Shown here in pieces: positions 1-8,655 of a stretch of 64,000 bases of DNA. Within the stretch, counting starts at the first letter, position 1; each line of letters starts with the position of its first letter. The notes beneath the pieces were generated by a model. It was not told the origin of the DNA and did no database searches. It saw only the letters and a program-made list of their open reading frames with translations. The position numbers were made by a program, and so were the translations under genes. Source of the stretch: Aliidiomarina sp. (GTDB taxonomy: Bacteria; Pseudomonadota; Gammaproteobacteria; Enterobacterales; Alteromonadaceae); NCBI RefSeq assembly GCF_022565475.1, contig NZ_JAIUMR010000005.1:62001-126000 (forward strand). The letters are read 5' to 3'.

Positions 1-1
1 A

Positions 2-616
2 GTCCATGAGGGCTGGATTCACATCGGTACCACTCAAAACGGTCTGCAGCAACCGTATTTAACCTGTTTGAGTAAGGGCACACCGAGTGCAACCATTACC
101 CAAGAAGGTTTGGCGGTCTTAACCGAAGTCATTACCCTACGTTCAACACCACGCCGTTTGGCAAAATTGGTCAGTCGCATCCATGCCACCGCTTTAGCCG
201 CAGATGGTGCAGAGTTTGTGGAAGTCTACCGTGCACTATTGCAGCAAGGGATTAAAGAAGACGAAGCGTATACTTTAGCGCAACGTGTTTTTCGTGGCAG
301 TACCCCAACCGGTAAGCCTTTTACCAAAGATTTGGCTTATATTCGCGGCTTCGTACTGGTTTATAACCTCATCCGTGTCGCTGTTCAATTGGGTAAGATC
401 GATCGGTTACCGCTGCTTCTCGCGGGTAAATTAGCGGTCGATGACTTTCGCTTAATCTGTGAGCTGGCAGATTCAGGAATGATTCAGCAGCCAACATTTG
501 TGCCACCGCACTTCAAAGATTTGCGTGGATTAGCGACTTGGCTTAGTGTCGGTCGTTTCCTTGGCGATTTCTCGTTTGCTCAACTCGAAAATGACTACCG
601 CCCATTAATTCCCTAA
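2..616 (+). CDS. QEGLA-motif (DUF1704/MATCAP-like) metallopeptidase family protein, 3' part
   Basis: The gene is cut by the window edge; the frame is open from base 2, and the first in-frame TTG (68) is internal. It matches the bacterial family named after its QEGLA motif, visible at bases 101-115. Just upstream, bases 5-22 encode HEGWIH, an HExxxH zinc-binding motif, so the visible part carries the two elements expected of a gluzincin-like site: HExxxH and a downstream Glu within QEGLA. The eukaryotic relatives (KIAA0895/MATCAP) are tubulin tyrosine carboxypeptidases. The bacterial members have been called flavohemoglobin expression-modulating proteins, and their substrate is not known. The C-terminal part is mostly helical with no membrane segment. 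It is followed after 24 bases by a PLP enzyme on the same strand. Family call is confident; the biochemical role is not. Confidence 0.85.
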   Translation, partial: VHEGWIHIGTTQNGLQQPYLTCLSKGTPSATITQEGLAVLTEVITLRSTPRRLAKLVSRIHATALAADGAEFVEVYRALLQQGIKEDEAYTLAQRVFRGSTPTGKPFTKDLAYIRGFVLVYNLIRVAVQLGKIDRLPLLLAGKLAVDDFRLICELADSGMIQQPTFVPPHFKDLRGLATWLSVGRFLGDFSFAQLENDYRPLIP

Positions 617-640
617 ATTTATTGAATTGGAATATTATCC

Positions 641-1810
641 ATGACCTCGAACAAACAAGCTGGGCTGTCGATTCAGACCCGTGTAGCGCAGGCACTTGGC
701 TTTATTGATGAACAAACCAAAGGTTTGGTCCCGCCGATATATTCATCAACCACCTATTTGCGTGATGCCGATAATCATTATCGCTCCGGATTAATCTATT
801 CCCGCGATGACAATCCTACTTACCGAGTGGTCGAAGCTGTGTTGGCTGATATCGAGTCAGGTGCTGAAGCGATGTTGTTTGCTTCGGGAATGGCGGCTGC
901 GGTGAGTGTGTTTCAGGCATTACGGCCGGGTGACCATGTGGTGGCCCCGAAGGTCATGTATTGGGCACTGCGCAACTGGCTGATAGAGTTTTCGCACAAC
1001 TGGGGTGTGGCAATTGATTTCGTCAATACCTCCGACCTCGACGCTATCGCAAGTGCGCTGCAGCCAGGGAAAACGAAGCTAATCTGGTTGGAAACGCCGG
1101 CGAATCCGATGTGGCATATTGCCGATATCAGAGCGATCGCGGAACAGGCACAGGCACATGGAATCCGTGTTGTGGTCGATTCAACTGTTGCAACGCCGGT
1201 ACTCTGTCGGCCAATTGAGCTTGGTGCTGACATTGTTATGCACTCAGCGACGAAGTATTTGAATGGTCATTCAGACGTCATCGCTGGTGCGCTGATTACC
1301 GCTGATAAAAACGACGAGTTTTGGCTGCGGGTACGGAAAATACGTCGCCAAGCTGGCGCTGTGTTAAGTCCACATGATGCAGTGCAGTTGCTGCGCGGTA
1401 TGCGCACCCTAGTGCTACGTGTGCGCACCAGTTGCGAATCGGCGATGTATTTGGCCGAGCAACTGCAACAAACTGACCATGTCGTCGAAGTATTATATCC
1501 TGGTTTACCGTCGTTTGTTGGTCACGCTGTTGCCGTGCAACAGATGGAGGGAGGCTTTGGGGGTATGGTGTCAATTCGCGTTCGCGGTGGTGCGAAAGCG
1601 GCCATCGATATTGCTGCGCGGACACAGCTATGGAAACGCGCGACCTCGCTGGGTGGTGTTGAGAGTTTGATTGAACACCGCGCCAGTATCGAAGGTGAGG
1701 ACACACCGGTCCCGAACGATTTATTACGTTTATCAGTTGGGATTGAAGATCCTTGCGAGCTTCTCGAGGACTTGCAGCAAGCGATTCAAGCAGCACACAG
1801 TGAATCATGA
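641..1810 (+). CDS. metC: Cys/Met metabolism PLP-dependent enzyme, probable cystathionine beta-lyase
   Basis: A 389-residue fold-type I PLP enzyme of the trans-sulfuration family. The Schiff-base lysine is K205 in SATKYLNGHSD. The phosphate-binding turn is S82-G83-M84, the Tyr/Arg pair contributed to the neighbouring active site is Y53 and R55, and D180 should contact the pyridine nitrogen. The C-terminal SLGGVESLIEHR motif (about 327-338) is typical of the family. Length and N-terminus fit proteobacterial cystathionine beta-lyases, which split cystathionine to homocysteine, pyruvate and ammonia in methionine synthesis. Cystathionine gamma-synthase or methionine gamma-lyase activity cannot be excluded from sequence alone. 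A weak GGAA ribosome site precedes the ATG. Its stop overlaps the next gene by 4 bases, indicating translational coupling. Confidence 0.85.
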   Translation: MTSNKQAGLSIQTRVAQALGFIDEQTKGLVPPIYSSTTYLRDADNHYRSGLIYSRDDNPTYRVVEAVLADIESGAEAMLFASGMAAAVSVFQALRPGDHVVAPKVMYWALRNWLIEFSHNWGVAIDFVNTSDLDAIASALQPGKTKLIWLETPANPMWHIADIRAIAEQAQAHGIRVVVDSTVATPVLCRPIELGADIVMHSATKYLNGHSDVIAGALITADKNDEFWLRVRKIRRQAGAVLSPHDAVQLLRGMRTLVLRVRTSCESAMYLAEQLQQTDHVVEVLYPGLPSFVGHAVAVQQMEGGFGGMVSIRVRGGAKAAIDIAARTQLWKRATSLGGVESLIEHRASIEGEDTPVPNDLLRLSVGIEDPCELLEDLQQAIQAAHSES

Positions 1811-2397
1811 GTTACTCGGTTCCGCAAGGTAGTTGTGAGCGCGAGCTCGAAATTAAGAAAAGCCGATTTATCGGTTTTGCCACGAAGGTCAGTAATCGCG
1901 ATGACGCCTTAGCTCAAGTGGCAGCGGTGAAGGTGCGTTATCCGGACGCGCGCCATCATTGCTGGGCGTATGTGCTTGGGAACTCGGAAAGTGCTGCGAT
2001 GAACGATGATGGAGAGCCGAGCGGAACAGCGGGTAAACCTATTCTCAATGTGTTGCAGCACAAAGGGATTGGCGATGTGCTCGTTGTGGTAACACGTTAT
2101 TTTGGGGGCATAAAACTGGGTGCTGGGGGACTGGTGCGAGCCTATTCGCAAGCGACTGAGTTGGTGATGTCAGCGCTTTCTGTGGAAAAACTGGTGGCGA
2201 AGGTTCAACTGACCTTACAGTGTGATTTCGCTGCGGAACAACCGATACGGCACTTTATTGGCTTGCACCAAGGCGAGGTTAATGGTGTGGACTATTCGTC
2301 TCAGGTTACCTTGAGCATAGAAATACCAGAGCAACACGTTGTTGACATCGCACAGATTTGCGAGCGGTTTAATGCGCGCTTGCAGCAAACAGACTAG
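1807..2397 (+). CDS. yigZ: YigZ/IMPACT family protein
   Basis: A 196-residue protein with the N-terminal UPF0029/IMPACT domain: ARHHCWAYVLG at about 48-58, the DDGEPSGTAGKPIL signature at 67-80 and RYFGGIKLGAGGL at 97-109. A smaller C-terminal alpha/beta domain (about 135-196) is present as in E. coli YigZ. The family is related to eukaryotic IMPACT, a translation regulator, but the bacterial function is not established. The ATG overlaps the stop of the upstream PLP enzyme gene (ATGA), so the two are probably co-translated. It is convergent with the minus-strand lipoprotein gene only 12 bases downstream, with no clear terminator between. Confidence 0.9.
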   Translation: MSYSVPQGSCERELEIKKSRFIGFATKVSNRDDALAQVAAVKVRYPDARHHCWAYVLGNSESAAMNDDGEPSGTAGKPILNVLQHKGIGDVLVVVTRYFGGIKLGAGGLVRAYSQATELVMSALSVEKLVAKVQLTLQCDFAAEQPIRHFIGLHQGEVNGVDYSSQVTLSIEIPEQHVVDIAQICERFNARLQQTD

Positions 2398-2409
2398 TTC
2401 AGATTCATG

Positions 2410-3147
2410 TTAGTGATTCTGCAAGAGCAAGAACCGGTCACTGAGTTCAACTAAACAAAAGCCCTTCTCCGCAAGCCCAGCGGGAGCTGGTTCCTCGGTA
2501 AACTGTGTCGGTCCTAAACCAAGCGACAATAGTCCGGCTGGAGAATAGTAAAATCCCAGGGTGTCGTCAGTCATGCAACCTAAATGTTCATCAAAACCAA
2601 AGGTCGTGATGCGCTGATCGACGTTGATACGGTCAAAAAAGCGTGATTCGCGGCGTAAATAAGCATCTGAATAACGGGTTAGAAAGTCACGGACGCCGGG
2701 GAGCATATAATTCCGCCATTGTAAAACTCGGCTTTGATTGAGGGCCCCGCCAGACCAAGCTACGACGGCATCAGCTGTGATGATGCGCTGCGCAGCGGCA
2801 GTGAATAGGTAGTTTGCACATGGCCCCAAGCATTCATTGATGACTCTGACCGTAATACCACTGTGATACACGGCATAACCAAGTTGTATTGCGGCTAAGG
2901 GATCGCCAGTAGCGCTATTTACATCGAAGTATGCAATCGAAGGCTGCGTTTCTAGCAGATGCACAAAGCTTGCTAGCGTTGCTTCAGTAATAGCGCCATT
3001 GAGTACAATCCGGTTTTCGCTGACATGCAAATTGTCCTGTGCTGGTGGACTTGAACTTGAACATGCGGTAATCAGCAAGGACAAGGATAGCAAAAGGAAA
3101 AGACGAAAACGTTGATGAAACCGAAACCTTGGTAATAAGTACGTCAT
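2410..3147 (-). CDS. Lipoprotein with ClpP/crotonase-like fold, probably catalytically inactive
   Basis: About 245 residues. The longest frame begins at 3162, but the ATG at 3147 is preceded by AGAGGA at good spacing and gives a normal lipoprotein signal (LLITAC), so I prefer it. After the lipidation Cys comes a Ser/Pro linker. Then follows a pattern seen in periplasmic ClpP-fold proteins (COG3904-like): a beta strand with NGAITE, a VNSATGDPLAAIQLG segment where active members have a small-residue SxGGD loop, and an ECLGPCANYLFTAA helix start. Related proteins usually carry a Ser between the two Cys of that last motif; here it is Gly, so peptidase activity is doubtful. The Cys pair could form a disulfide in the periplasm. 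Function unknown. It is downstream of the GAF/GGDEF gene on the same strand with a 64-base gap. Confidence 0.6.
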   Translation of the reverse strand: MTYLLPRFRFHQRFRLFLLLSLSLLITACSSSSPPAQDNLHVSENRIVLNGAITEATLASFVHLLETQPSIAYFDVNSATGDPLAAIQLGYAVYHSGITVRVINECLGPCANYLFTAAAQRIITADAVVAWSGGALNQSRVLQWRNYMLPGVRDFLTRYSDAYLRRESRFFDRINVDQRITTFGFDEHLGCMTDDTLGFYYSPAGLLSLGLGPTQFTEEPAPAGLAEKGFCLVELSDRFLLLQNH

Positions 3148-3211
3148 ACCAATTCCTCTCATGAACTATACGATTGGTTACTATTATGCGACCTGCAGAC
3201 TCAATCAAATA

Positions 3212-4732
3212 CTATGAAACGAGCTTACCACCACCTTGGCTTTTTGCCAGTGATAATTGATTTTGAGCTTGGGCAAGTAACGATTCTGCATTGATGTCGG
3301 CATGCATGAATGCAAGTCCTGCACTCAATGTTAATTTGCCGGCAGCTGGCGCTTTGACTTGCTCGGTGGCACGTCGCAGTAATTCTGCAGAGCGCTGCTG
3401 TGCAAGTGAATGCTCAACGTGCGGTAAAATGACTGCAAAAGTACAGTCTTCAATGCGCGAAACAGTTTCACCGTTGCGCCGGAAAAATGAGGTTAAAAGC
3501 TCAGCCACTCGCACCACGAGTTGATTATAGTGCTCTAACTCGGTTTCGGCAGCGATTTGTTGTAGGAGATCAATCGAGAACAAGCAAAGCGACAGCTCAT
3601 GACCTTGCCGTTGCGCTCGCGCTATTTCTTCGGTGACGCGCTCGATGAATTGTTGTTTACTCGGCAACCCGGTCAGACTATCACGCATCGCTAAGCGCCG
3701 CAGTGATTCATTAGTTGCGAGCAGCTGCCGCTGGGTTGTTTTCAAGGACTGCATGAGGAGATCTGTGTGAATACTTGAGGCGATTAAGTCCGCGATCATC
3801 CGACTCCGGCGAATGTCCTTTTCCGACCAATACCGTTGTCGTGCAACCATGTCAAAGCCGACAAAACCAATAATTTCATCTTCAGCATACATGCCAACAC
3901 AGAGAATTGACTTGATGTCTTCCTGCAAAAACTCTTCGCGCTCCAATTTTGCTTCGTCGCCCAGTTCGTGGGTATTGCGAATATTTACGATCCCCTGCGT
4001 GGTGATTTTCTCGAAAAACCACGGCAATCCAGCGCGCGGGATATCTTGCAGGTCGTCTAAATGTGACGTAATTCCCTCATTAATCCATTCATGGGTATTA
4101 CTCATCGTTGAACAATCGAAGTCAAACAGGAAGACATAGGCTCGATCCACTTGGCAGAATTCGCCAATACTGGCCAACGCTTGATTAATACGCTCTTCGA
4201 TGGGGAATTTATTGACCGCTAAAGAACGAGAGACTTGACTGACAATCTTTTCATATTCAATAAACTCCTTTAAAGAGAGTTCGGTCGATTGCATGTCCAT
4301 ATGCAGCCCAGAGCTCACAAATAGTCGGTGATCTCGAGGTTGGATGACCATGTAGGAAAGTTGTTCTTCATTATTGATGGCTAGCTGACCGGTGACCAAT
4401 TGAATAGGCAGGCTGTTCAGCATCAAGTCACGCCGATCAATGGTTTCCCCTTGCATGGTCGTCAACAACGGCGAATTAATGGATTGATCACCATGTTCAG
4501 ACTGGTTAATCGCGTCAACTTCGAATTTCAGTGTTTGTTGTATTTCGGCAAGCGAGCAGTGAGGGTTGACATCGAACAACTCGATTGCGGCCTGATTAGC
4601 ATGGACAGTAATGGATAACATGTCTTGCTTGTCTAGCCTAGTATCGGTTGGGTGTGCCACGGAAAATATGGCGACCGGCAAGGCGTTTAGAAGTTTCGCA
4701 GAAGAAGCCTGTTGCATGCGCTCATCAAACAT
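3212..4732 (-). CDS. PAS-like/GAF sensor protein with degenerate GGDEF domain
   Basis: A 506-residue cytoplasmic protein with no membrane segment. Residues 1-135 look PAS-like, 165-325 form a GAF domain (WFFEKITTQGIVNI and the SILCVGMYAEDEIIGFVGFD core), then a short coiled coil (about 325-345) leads into a GGDEF domain beginning RDSLTGLPSKQQF at 350-362. The active-site signature is lost: where diguanylate cyclases have R-x-GGDEF, this protein reads R426-I-E-D-C-T-F432. It therefore should not make cyclic-di-GMP; degenerate domains of this type usually act as nucleotide or protein binding modules. The upstream intergenic stretch to tig is 427 bases and divergent. The GAF ligand is unknown. 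Confidence 0.85.
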   Translation of the reverse strand: MFDERMQQASSAKLLNALPVAIFSVAHPTDTRLDKQDMLSITVHANQAAIELFDVNPHCSLAEIQQTLKFEVDAINQSEHGDQSINSPLLTTMQGETIDRRDLMLNSLPIQLVTGQLAINNEEQLSYMVIQPRDHRLFVSSGLHMDMQSTELSLKEFIEYEKIVSQVSRSLAVNKFPIEERINQALASIGEFCQVDRAYVFLFDFDCSTMSNTHEWINEGITSHLDDLQDIPRAGLPWFFEKITTQGIVNIRNTHELGDEAKLEREEFLQEDIKSILCVGMYAEDEIIGFVGFDMVARQRYWSEKDIRRSRMIADLIASSIHTDLLMQSLKTTQRQLLATNESLRRLAMRDSLTGLPSKQQFIERVTEEIARAQRQGHELSLCLFSIDLLQQIAAETELEHYNQLVVRVAELLTSFFRRNGETVSRIEDCTFAVILPHVEHSLAQQRSAELLRRATEQVKAPAAGKLTLSAGLAFMHADINAESLLAQAQNQLSLAKSQGGGKLVS

Positions 4733-5159
4733 TCAAATTACCATCATTTTTGTTATTGTGTTTGGCAGCTACAAGAGTTGCTTAGTTGCGTCGCTGCTGT
4801 CAAATAGAAATGCCGTTTTTTCACAAAAAACTTGGCAATTTTTGTCCGCTTACTTGCTAGCCTTAGAATGAATCGCATAGCCGTATCGTTCAATTGTAAA
4901 TAAAAAGCGATCAGTTTTTATGGTGCTCGACTCGACTCAGTCGAAGATGATCGTTATAATGTCGCGTCATTTTTCATCAGTCCTTATCGGCTGATGGCAG
5001 AATATAAGCGCGTTCGTACTTTATACCCTGGCTGAGTTGAGGGTAGGCACAACGCAAGATTTGGAGTAGTTGGTTCTGTGGTGCCGTCATTAGTGACCAA
5101 GCACAATCGGCTACAGTAATACGAAATGCACGTTTAAGTGATGCTGAGGTAACAAAGCA
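4733..5159. other. Divergent intergenic region between GGDEF-like gene and tig
   Basis: A 427-base stretch with no credible gene. The short frames crossing it lack ribosome sites and family resemblance. The left half is AT-rich and should hold the promoter for the minus-strand GAF/GGDEF gene; I could not fix its elements. The right half holds a candidate tig promoter (listed separately) followed by a leader of roughly 190 bases, ending in the GAGGT ribosome site at 5146-5150. A short overlapping repeat (ctcgactcgactcag) lies next to the -35 element. Confidence 0.5.
4932..4960 (+). promoter_or_regulatory. Candidate sigma-70 promoter for tig
   Basis: The -10 hexamer TATAAT (4955-4960) is a perfect match. 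The hexamer TCGACT (4932-4937), spaced 17 bases away, matches the -35 consensus at four of six positions. It points at tig, with a start near 4967 and a leader of about 190 bases. Confidence 0.5.
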
Positions 5160-6461
5160 ATGCAGGTTTCTGTAGAAGCAACAGGTTTAGAGCGCCGGTT
5201 AACCATCACAATCCCGGCTGAAAAGATTGATAGTGAAGTTAAAAACCAAGTGAAGCAACGTGCGCGTACGGTACGTATGGATGGTTTCCGTCCTGGTAAA
5301 GTTCCAGTGAGCTTGGTGGCTAAACGTTTCGGTCCAGCGATTCGCCAAGATGTTGTCATGGAGCAAATTCAGCGTCATTACATCGAAGCTTTGATTCAGG
5401 AAAAGATTAATCCGACTGGCGCACCGCAAATTGAGCCAAAAGCCGATGAAGAAGGCAAAGACCTTGAATTTGTTGCAACGGTTGAAGTTTATCCAGAAGT
5501 CGAATTGAAAGACTTGGACAAAGTCGAAGTCGAGAAAGCAGTTGCGGAAGTGACTGATGCCGACGTCGACAACATGCTTGAAACGTTGCGTAAGCAACAC
5601 GCTGTATTTAAAGAAGTGAAGCGTGGCGCTAAAGACGGCGATAAAGTGACGTTCGATTTCTTAGGTCGCGTTGACGGCGAAGAGTTTGACGGTGGTAAAG
5701 CTGAAGACTTTACTTTAGAACTTGGTCAGGGTCGTATGATCCCAGGTTTTGAAGATGCTATGAAAGGATTAAAGGCGGGCACTGAGAAAACGATCGAAGT
5801 GACCTTCCCAGAAGACTATCATGCTGAACACTTGAAAGGTAAAGCGGCAGAATTCGATTTGGTCATTAAAACCGTTGAAGCGCCTGAGTTACCTGAGTTA
5901 AACGATGACTTTGCTGAACAGTTTGGTATCGGCGATGGTGGTCTTGAAGCACTTCGTACCGAAGTTCGCAAGAACATGGAGCGTGAGCTCAAGAACGCGA
6001 TGAAAAATAAAGTGAAGCAACAAGTTATTCAAGGCTTATTAGCTGCGAACAGCGATGTGCCAGTGCCTTCAGCACTGAAGCAACAGGAAATTCAAGCTCT
6101 ACGTCAACAAGCGATGCAACGTTTTGGTGGCAATGCGAAGAATATGCCTGAGTTGCCAGCAGACTTGTTCAATGAACAAGCTGAAGAACGCGTAAAAGTC
6201 GGTTTGTTACTTGGCCAAGTGATTAAATCGAATGAGCTTAAAGTTGACCAAGCACGCGTTGATGAAATGCTTGAAAGCCAAGCTTCTGCGTACGAAGATC
6301 CGCAAGAAGTGATTACTTATTACAAGCAAAATGCAGAAGCGATGCAGCAGATTCACAACGTCGTACTCGAAGATCAAGCAATTGACTTCGTGTTAGCCAA
6401 AGCAAAAGTTGCTGAAAAGCAAGTCAGCTTTGATGACGTGATGAACCCGCCAGTAAAATAA
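5160..6461 (+). CDS. tig: Trigger factor, ribosome-associated chaperone and peptidyl-prolyl isomerase
   Basis: At 433 residues it matches the usual length. The N-terminal ribosome-binding domain carries the signature loop GFRPGKVP at 42-49 that docks on ribosomal protein L23. A central FKBP-type isomerase domain spans about 155-245 ([21 protein letters not shown] through [11 protein letters not shown]), and the C-terminal arms form the chaperone cradle. It shields nascent chains at the exit tunnel. The start has a GAGGT ribosome site 9 bases upstream. It heads the conserved tig-clpP-clpX-lon-hupB-ppiD order found in E. coli, and a strong terminator separates it from clpP. Confidence 0.98.
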   Translation: MQVSVEATGLERRLTITIPAEKIDSEVKNQVKQRARTVRMDGFRPGKVPVSLVAKRFGPAIRQDVVMEQIQRHYIEALIQEKINPTGAPQIEPKADEEGKDLEFVATVEVYPEVELKDLDKVEVEKAVAEVTDADVDNMLETLRKQHAVFKEVKRGAKDGDKVTFDFLGRVDGEEFDGGKAEDFTLELGQGRMIPGFEDAMKGLKAGTEKTIEVTFPEDYHAEHLKGKAAEFDLVIKTVEAPELPELNDDFAEQFGIGDGGLEALRTEVRKNMERELKNAMKNKVKQQVIQGLLAANSDVPVPSALKQQEIQALRQQAMQRFGGNAKNMPELPADLFNEQAEERVKVGLLLGQVIKSNELKVDQARVDEMLESQASAYEDPQEVITYYKQNAEAMQQIHNVVLEDQAIDFVLAKAKVAEKQVSFDDVMNPPVK

Positions 6462-6493
6462 GCATTTGCTGAAAACGGCAAGAATTGGTTTAA

Positions 6494-6530
6494 TGGCTCA
6501 GATGAAATTCATCTGAGCCATTTTTATTTT
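6494..6530 (+). terminator. Intrinsic terminator after tig
   Basis: A perfect 13-bp inverted repeat centred on one A (6494-6520) is followed by TTTTTATTTT (6521-6530). The clpP ribosome site AGGAG begins immediately at 6531, so clpP needs its own promoter within tig or readthrough of this hairpin. Confidence 0.85.
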
Positions 6531-6545
6531 AGGAGAGAAGTTTTG

Positions 6546-7166
6546 ATGGGAAATAACATGCCGGATCCTATGGCTGCACTCGTACCGATTGTTGTCGAAC
6601 AAACAGCAAAAGGTGAGCGCTCGTTTGATATTTATTCCCGTTTACTTAAAGAAGGAATTATTTTCCTCTGCGGCCCTGTTGAAGAGCAAATGGCGAATTT
6701 GATTGTCGCCCAAATGCTATTTCTTGAGTCTGAGAATCCAGAAAAGGACATTTATCTGTATATAAATTCACCTGGAGGTTCAGTCACCGCGGGCATGGCA
6801 ATTTATGACACCATGCAATTTATCCGCAATGATGTGTCGACCATTTGTATTGGTCAAGCGGCCAGTATGGGCGCATTCTTATTGGCCGGTGGCGCTAAAG
6901 GTAAACGTTTTTGTCTACCGAATTCACGTGTGATGATCCATCAGCCATTGGGTGGTTTCCAAGGGCAAGCGTCCGACATCGAAATTCATGCGCGCGAGAT
7001 TCTGTATATAAAAGAGAAGCTCAATCGTCTTTTGTCAGAGCACACCGGACAAGAATTTGACCGTGTAGCGAAAGATACCGATCGGGATAACTTTATGAGT
7101 TCGCAACAAGCGCTTGAGTATGGCATTGTTGATAAAGTTTTGGAAAAACGCCAACAACAAGGCTAA
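6546..7166 (+). CDS. clpP: ATP-dependent Clp protease proteolytic subunit
   Basis: A 206-residue ClpP from the ATG at 6546, which has AGGAGA 9 bases upstream; an in-frame TTG three bases earlier is less likely. The catalytic triad is visible with E. coli spacing: S107 in [10 protein letters not shown]132 in MIHQPLGG and D181 in DTDRDNF (25 and 49 residues apart). A short N-terminal stretch before [20 protein letters not shown] is probably a self-cleaved propeptide, as in E. coli. ClpP forms a two-ring 14-mer that degrades proteins fed by ClpX, encoded 99 bases downstream. Both genes probably share transcription. Confidence 0.98.
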   Translation: MGNNMPDPMAALVPIVVEQTAKGERSFDIYSRLLKEGIIFLCGPVEEQMANLIVAQMLFLESENPEKDIYLYINSPGGSVTAGMAIYDTMQFIRNDVSTICIGQAASMGAFLLAGGAKGKRFCLPNSRVMIHQPLGGFQGQASDIEIHAREILYIKEKLNRLLSEHTGQEFDRVAKDTDRDNFMSSQQALEYGIVDKVLEKRQQQG

Positions 7167-7265
7167 AGCCGTTATCAGTTGTGCTAAATTAATGTTCAAG
7201 TCCTGTAGAGGCTTGAAGTCGAAGTAAAGTAGATTAGGTACAGCAGTAGCGTACTGGAGAAGTGA

Positions 7266-8543
7266 ATGACGGATTCAACAACAAGTAGTGGTAAAGGTGG
7301 AAAGTCACTTTACTGTACATTTTGTGGCAAAAGCCAGCATGAGGTCAAAAAACTGATCGCGGGTCCGTCCGTGTTCATTTGTGATGAGTGTGTCGATCTG
7401 TGTAACGATATCCTCAAAGAAGAAATTAAGAATATTTCACCGCAAGCGTCCGAAGACCGTTTACCGACACCGAAAGAAATTCGTCAGCATTTAGATGATT
7501 ATGTCATTGGCCAAGACTTAGCCAAACGAGTCCTGGCTGTCGCCGTTTATAATCATTATAAGCGCTTACGTAATGCTGGCGCGCAGCCGGAGGTTGAGCT
7601 TGGCAAGAGTAATATTTTGCTCATTGGGCCAACAGGTAGTGGTAAAACCTTGCTTGCGGAAACCTTGGCTCGTATGTTGGATGTACCATTCACCATGGCA
7701 GATGCCACGACACTGACCGAAGCTGGATATGTCGGTGAAGATGTTGAAAACATCATCCAAAAATTACTGCAGAAATGTGATTATGATGCTGCTAAAGCCG
7801 AACGTGGCATTATCTATGTGGACGAAATCGACAAGATTTCTCGCAAGTCAGATAATCCGTCGATTACTCGAGATGTGTCCGGTGAAGGTGTACAGCAAGC
7901 ATTACTCAAACTGATTGAGGGAACCATTGCTTCGGTTCCACCACAAGGTGGGCGCAAGCACCCTCAACAAGAATTTGTTCAGGTTGATACGTCGAAAATT
8001 CTATTTATTTGCGGTGGCGCGTTTGCCGGACTCGAGAAAGTTATTGGTCAACGTTTAGCGACAGGCAGCGGTATCGGTTTTGGTGCTGAAGTGAAATCGA
8101 AGACCGAAAAAGATCAAGTGAATCTGCTCACGCAAGTCGAGCCTGAAGATTTGGTTAAATATGGACTCATTCCAGAGTTCATTGGTCGTCTTCCAGTGGT
8201 CGCAAGTTTAACGGAATTAGACGAAGATGCCCTCGTGCAAATTCTCAGCGAACCGAAAAATGCACTGACCAAACAGTACGGTGCTTTATTGGAAATGGAA
8301 AACGTTGAACTTGAGTTTCGAACAGACGCATTGCGAGCCATTGCACGAAAGGCGATGAAACGGAAAACGGGTGCACGTGGCTTACGGTCAATTGTTGAAG
8401 AAGTGCTACTCGATACGATGTATGAGTTACCTTCGTTAGAAAACGTTGCTAAAGTTGTGATAGACGAGTCAGTGATCAGTGGCGACTCGGACCCTATTTT
8501 GATTTACGAGAATCAAAAGGAAGCCCAAGCATCGGGCGAATAA
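7266..8543 (+). CDS. clpX: ATP-dependent unfoldase ClpX
   Basis: A 425-residue AAA+ unfoldase that recognises tagged substrates and threads them into ClpP. The N-terminal zinc-binding domain has C17, C20, C39 and C42. Walker A is GPTGSGKT at 121-128, the pore loop GYVG is at 154-157, and Walker B is IIYVDEID at 182-189. The box that docks onto ClpP (IGF type) is present as [11 protein letters not shown] near 270. A GGAG ribosome site precedes the ATG. The 99-base gap after clpP has no clear terminator, so co-transcription is expected; a strong terminator follows clpX. Confidence 0.98.
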   Translation: MTDSTTSSGKGGKSLYCTFCGKSQHEVKKLIAGPSVFICDECVDLCNDILKEEIKNISPQASEDRLPTPKEIRQHLDDYVIGQDLAKRVLAVAVYNHYKRLRNAGAQPEVELGKSNILLIGPTGSGKTLLAETLARMLDVPFTMADATTLTEAGYVGEDVENIIQKLLQKCDYDAAKAERGIIYVDEIDKISRKSDNPSITRDVSGEGVQQALLKLIEGTIASVPPQGGRKHPQQEFVQVDTSKILFICGGAFAGLEKVIGQRLATGSGIGFGAEVKSKTEKDQVNLLTQVEPEDLVKYGLIPEFIGRLPVVASLTELDEDALVQILSEPKNALTKQYGALLEMENVELEFRTDALRAIARKAMKRKTGARGLRSIVEEVLLDTMYELPSLENVAKVVIDESVISGDSDPILIYENQKEAQASGE

Positions 8544-8552
8544 TCACCAGTT

Positions 8553-8576
8553 AGGGGCCGAAAGGCCCCTTTTTAT
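8553..8576 (+). terminator. Intrinsic terminator after clpX
   Basis: The stem AGGGGCC-GAAA-GGCCCCT (8553-8570) has a GNRA tetraloop and is followed by TTTTATT. It ends the clpP-clpX transcript and insulates lon. Confidence 0.9.
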
Positions 8577-8585
8577 TAGAAAGGG

Positions 8586-8613
8586 ATTGAACTTTATCAG
8601 TTTAGCCGCATAT
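8586..8613 (+). promoter_or_regulatory. Candidate sigma-32 heat-shock promoter for lon
   Basis: ATTGAAC (8586-8592), a 13-base spacer, then CCGCATAT (8606-8613) resembles the heat-shock consensus CTTGAAA-N13-15-CCCCATNT. The same stretch can be read as a weak sigma-70 promoter (TTGAAC, TATTAA, 18-base spacer). Family knowledge that lon is heat-induced in enterobacteria supports the first reading. Confidence 0.5.
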
Positions 8614-8655
8614 TAAAGAGTATGGGTTTAGCGTTTTCAGCAAATGGGAAAAGTG

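Noticed and set aside
1296..1808. Minus-strand 170-codon frame inside the metC-like gene
   Set aside because: Shadow of a gene with clear PLP-enzyme motifs; composition follows the reverse complement of that coding frame.
4611..4871. Plus-strand 86-codon frame overlapping the 5' end of the GAF/GGDEF gene
   Set aside because: Mostly antisense to a well supported gene, no ribosome site and no family resemblance.
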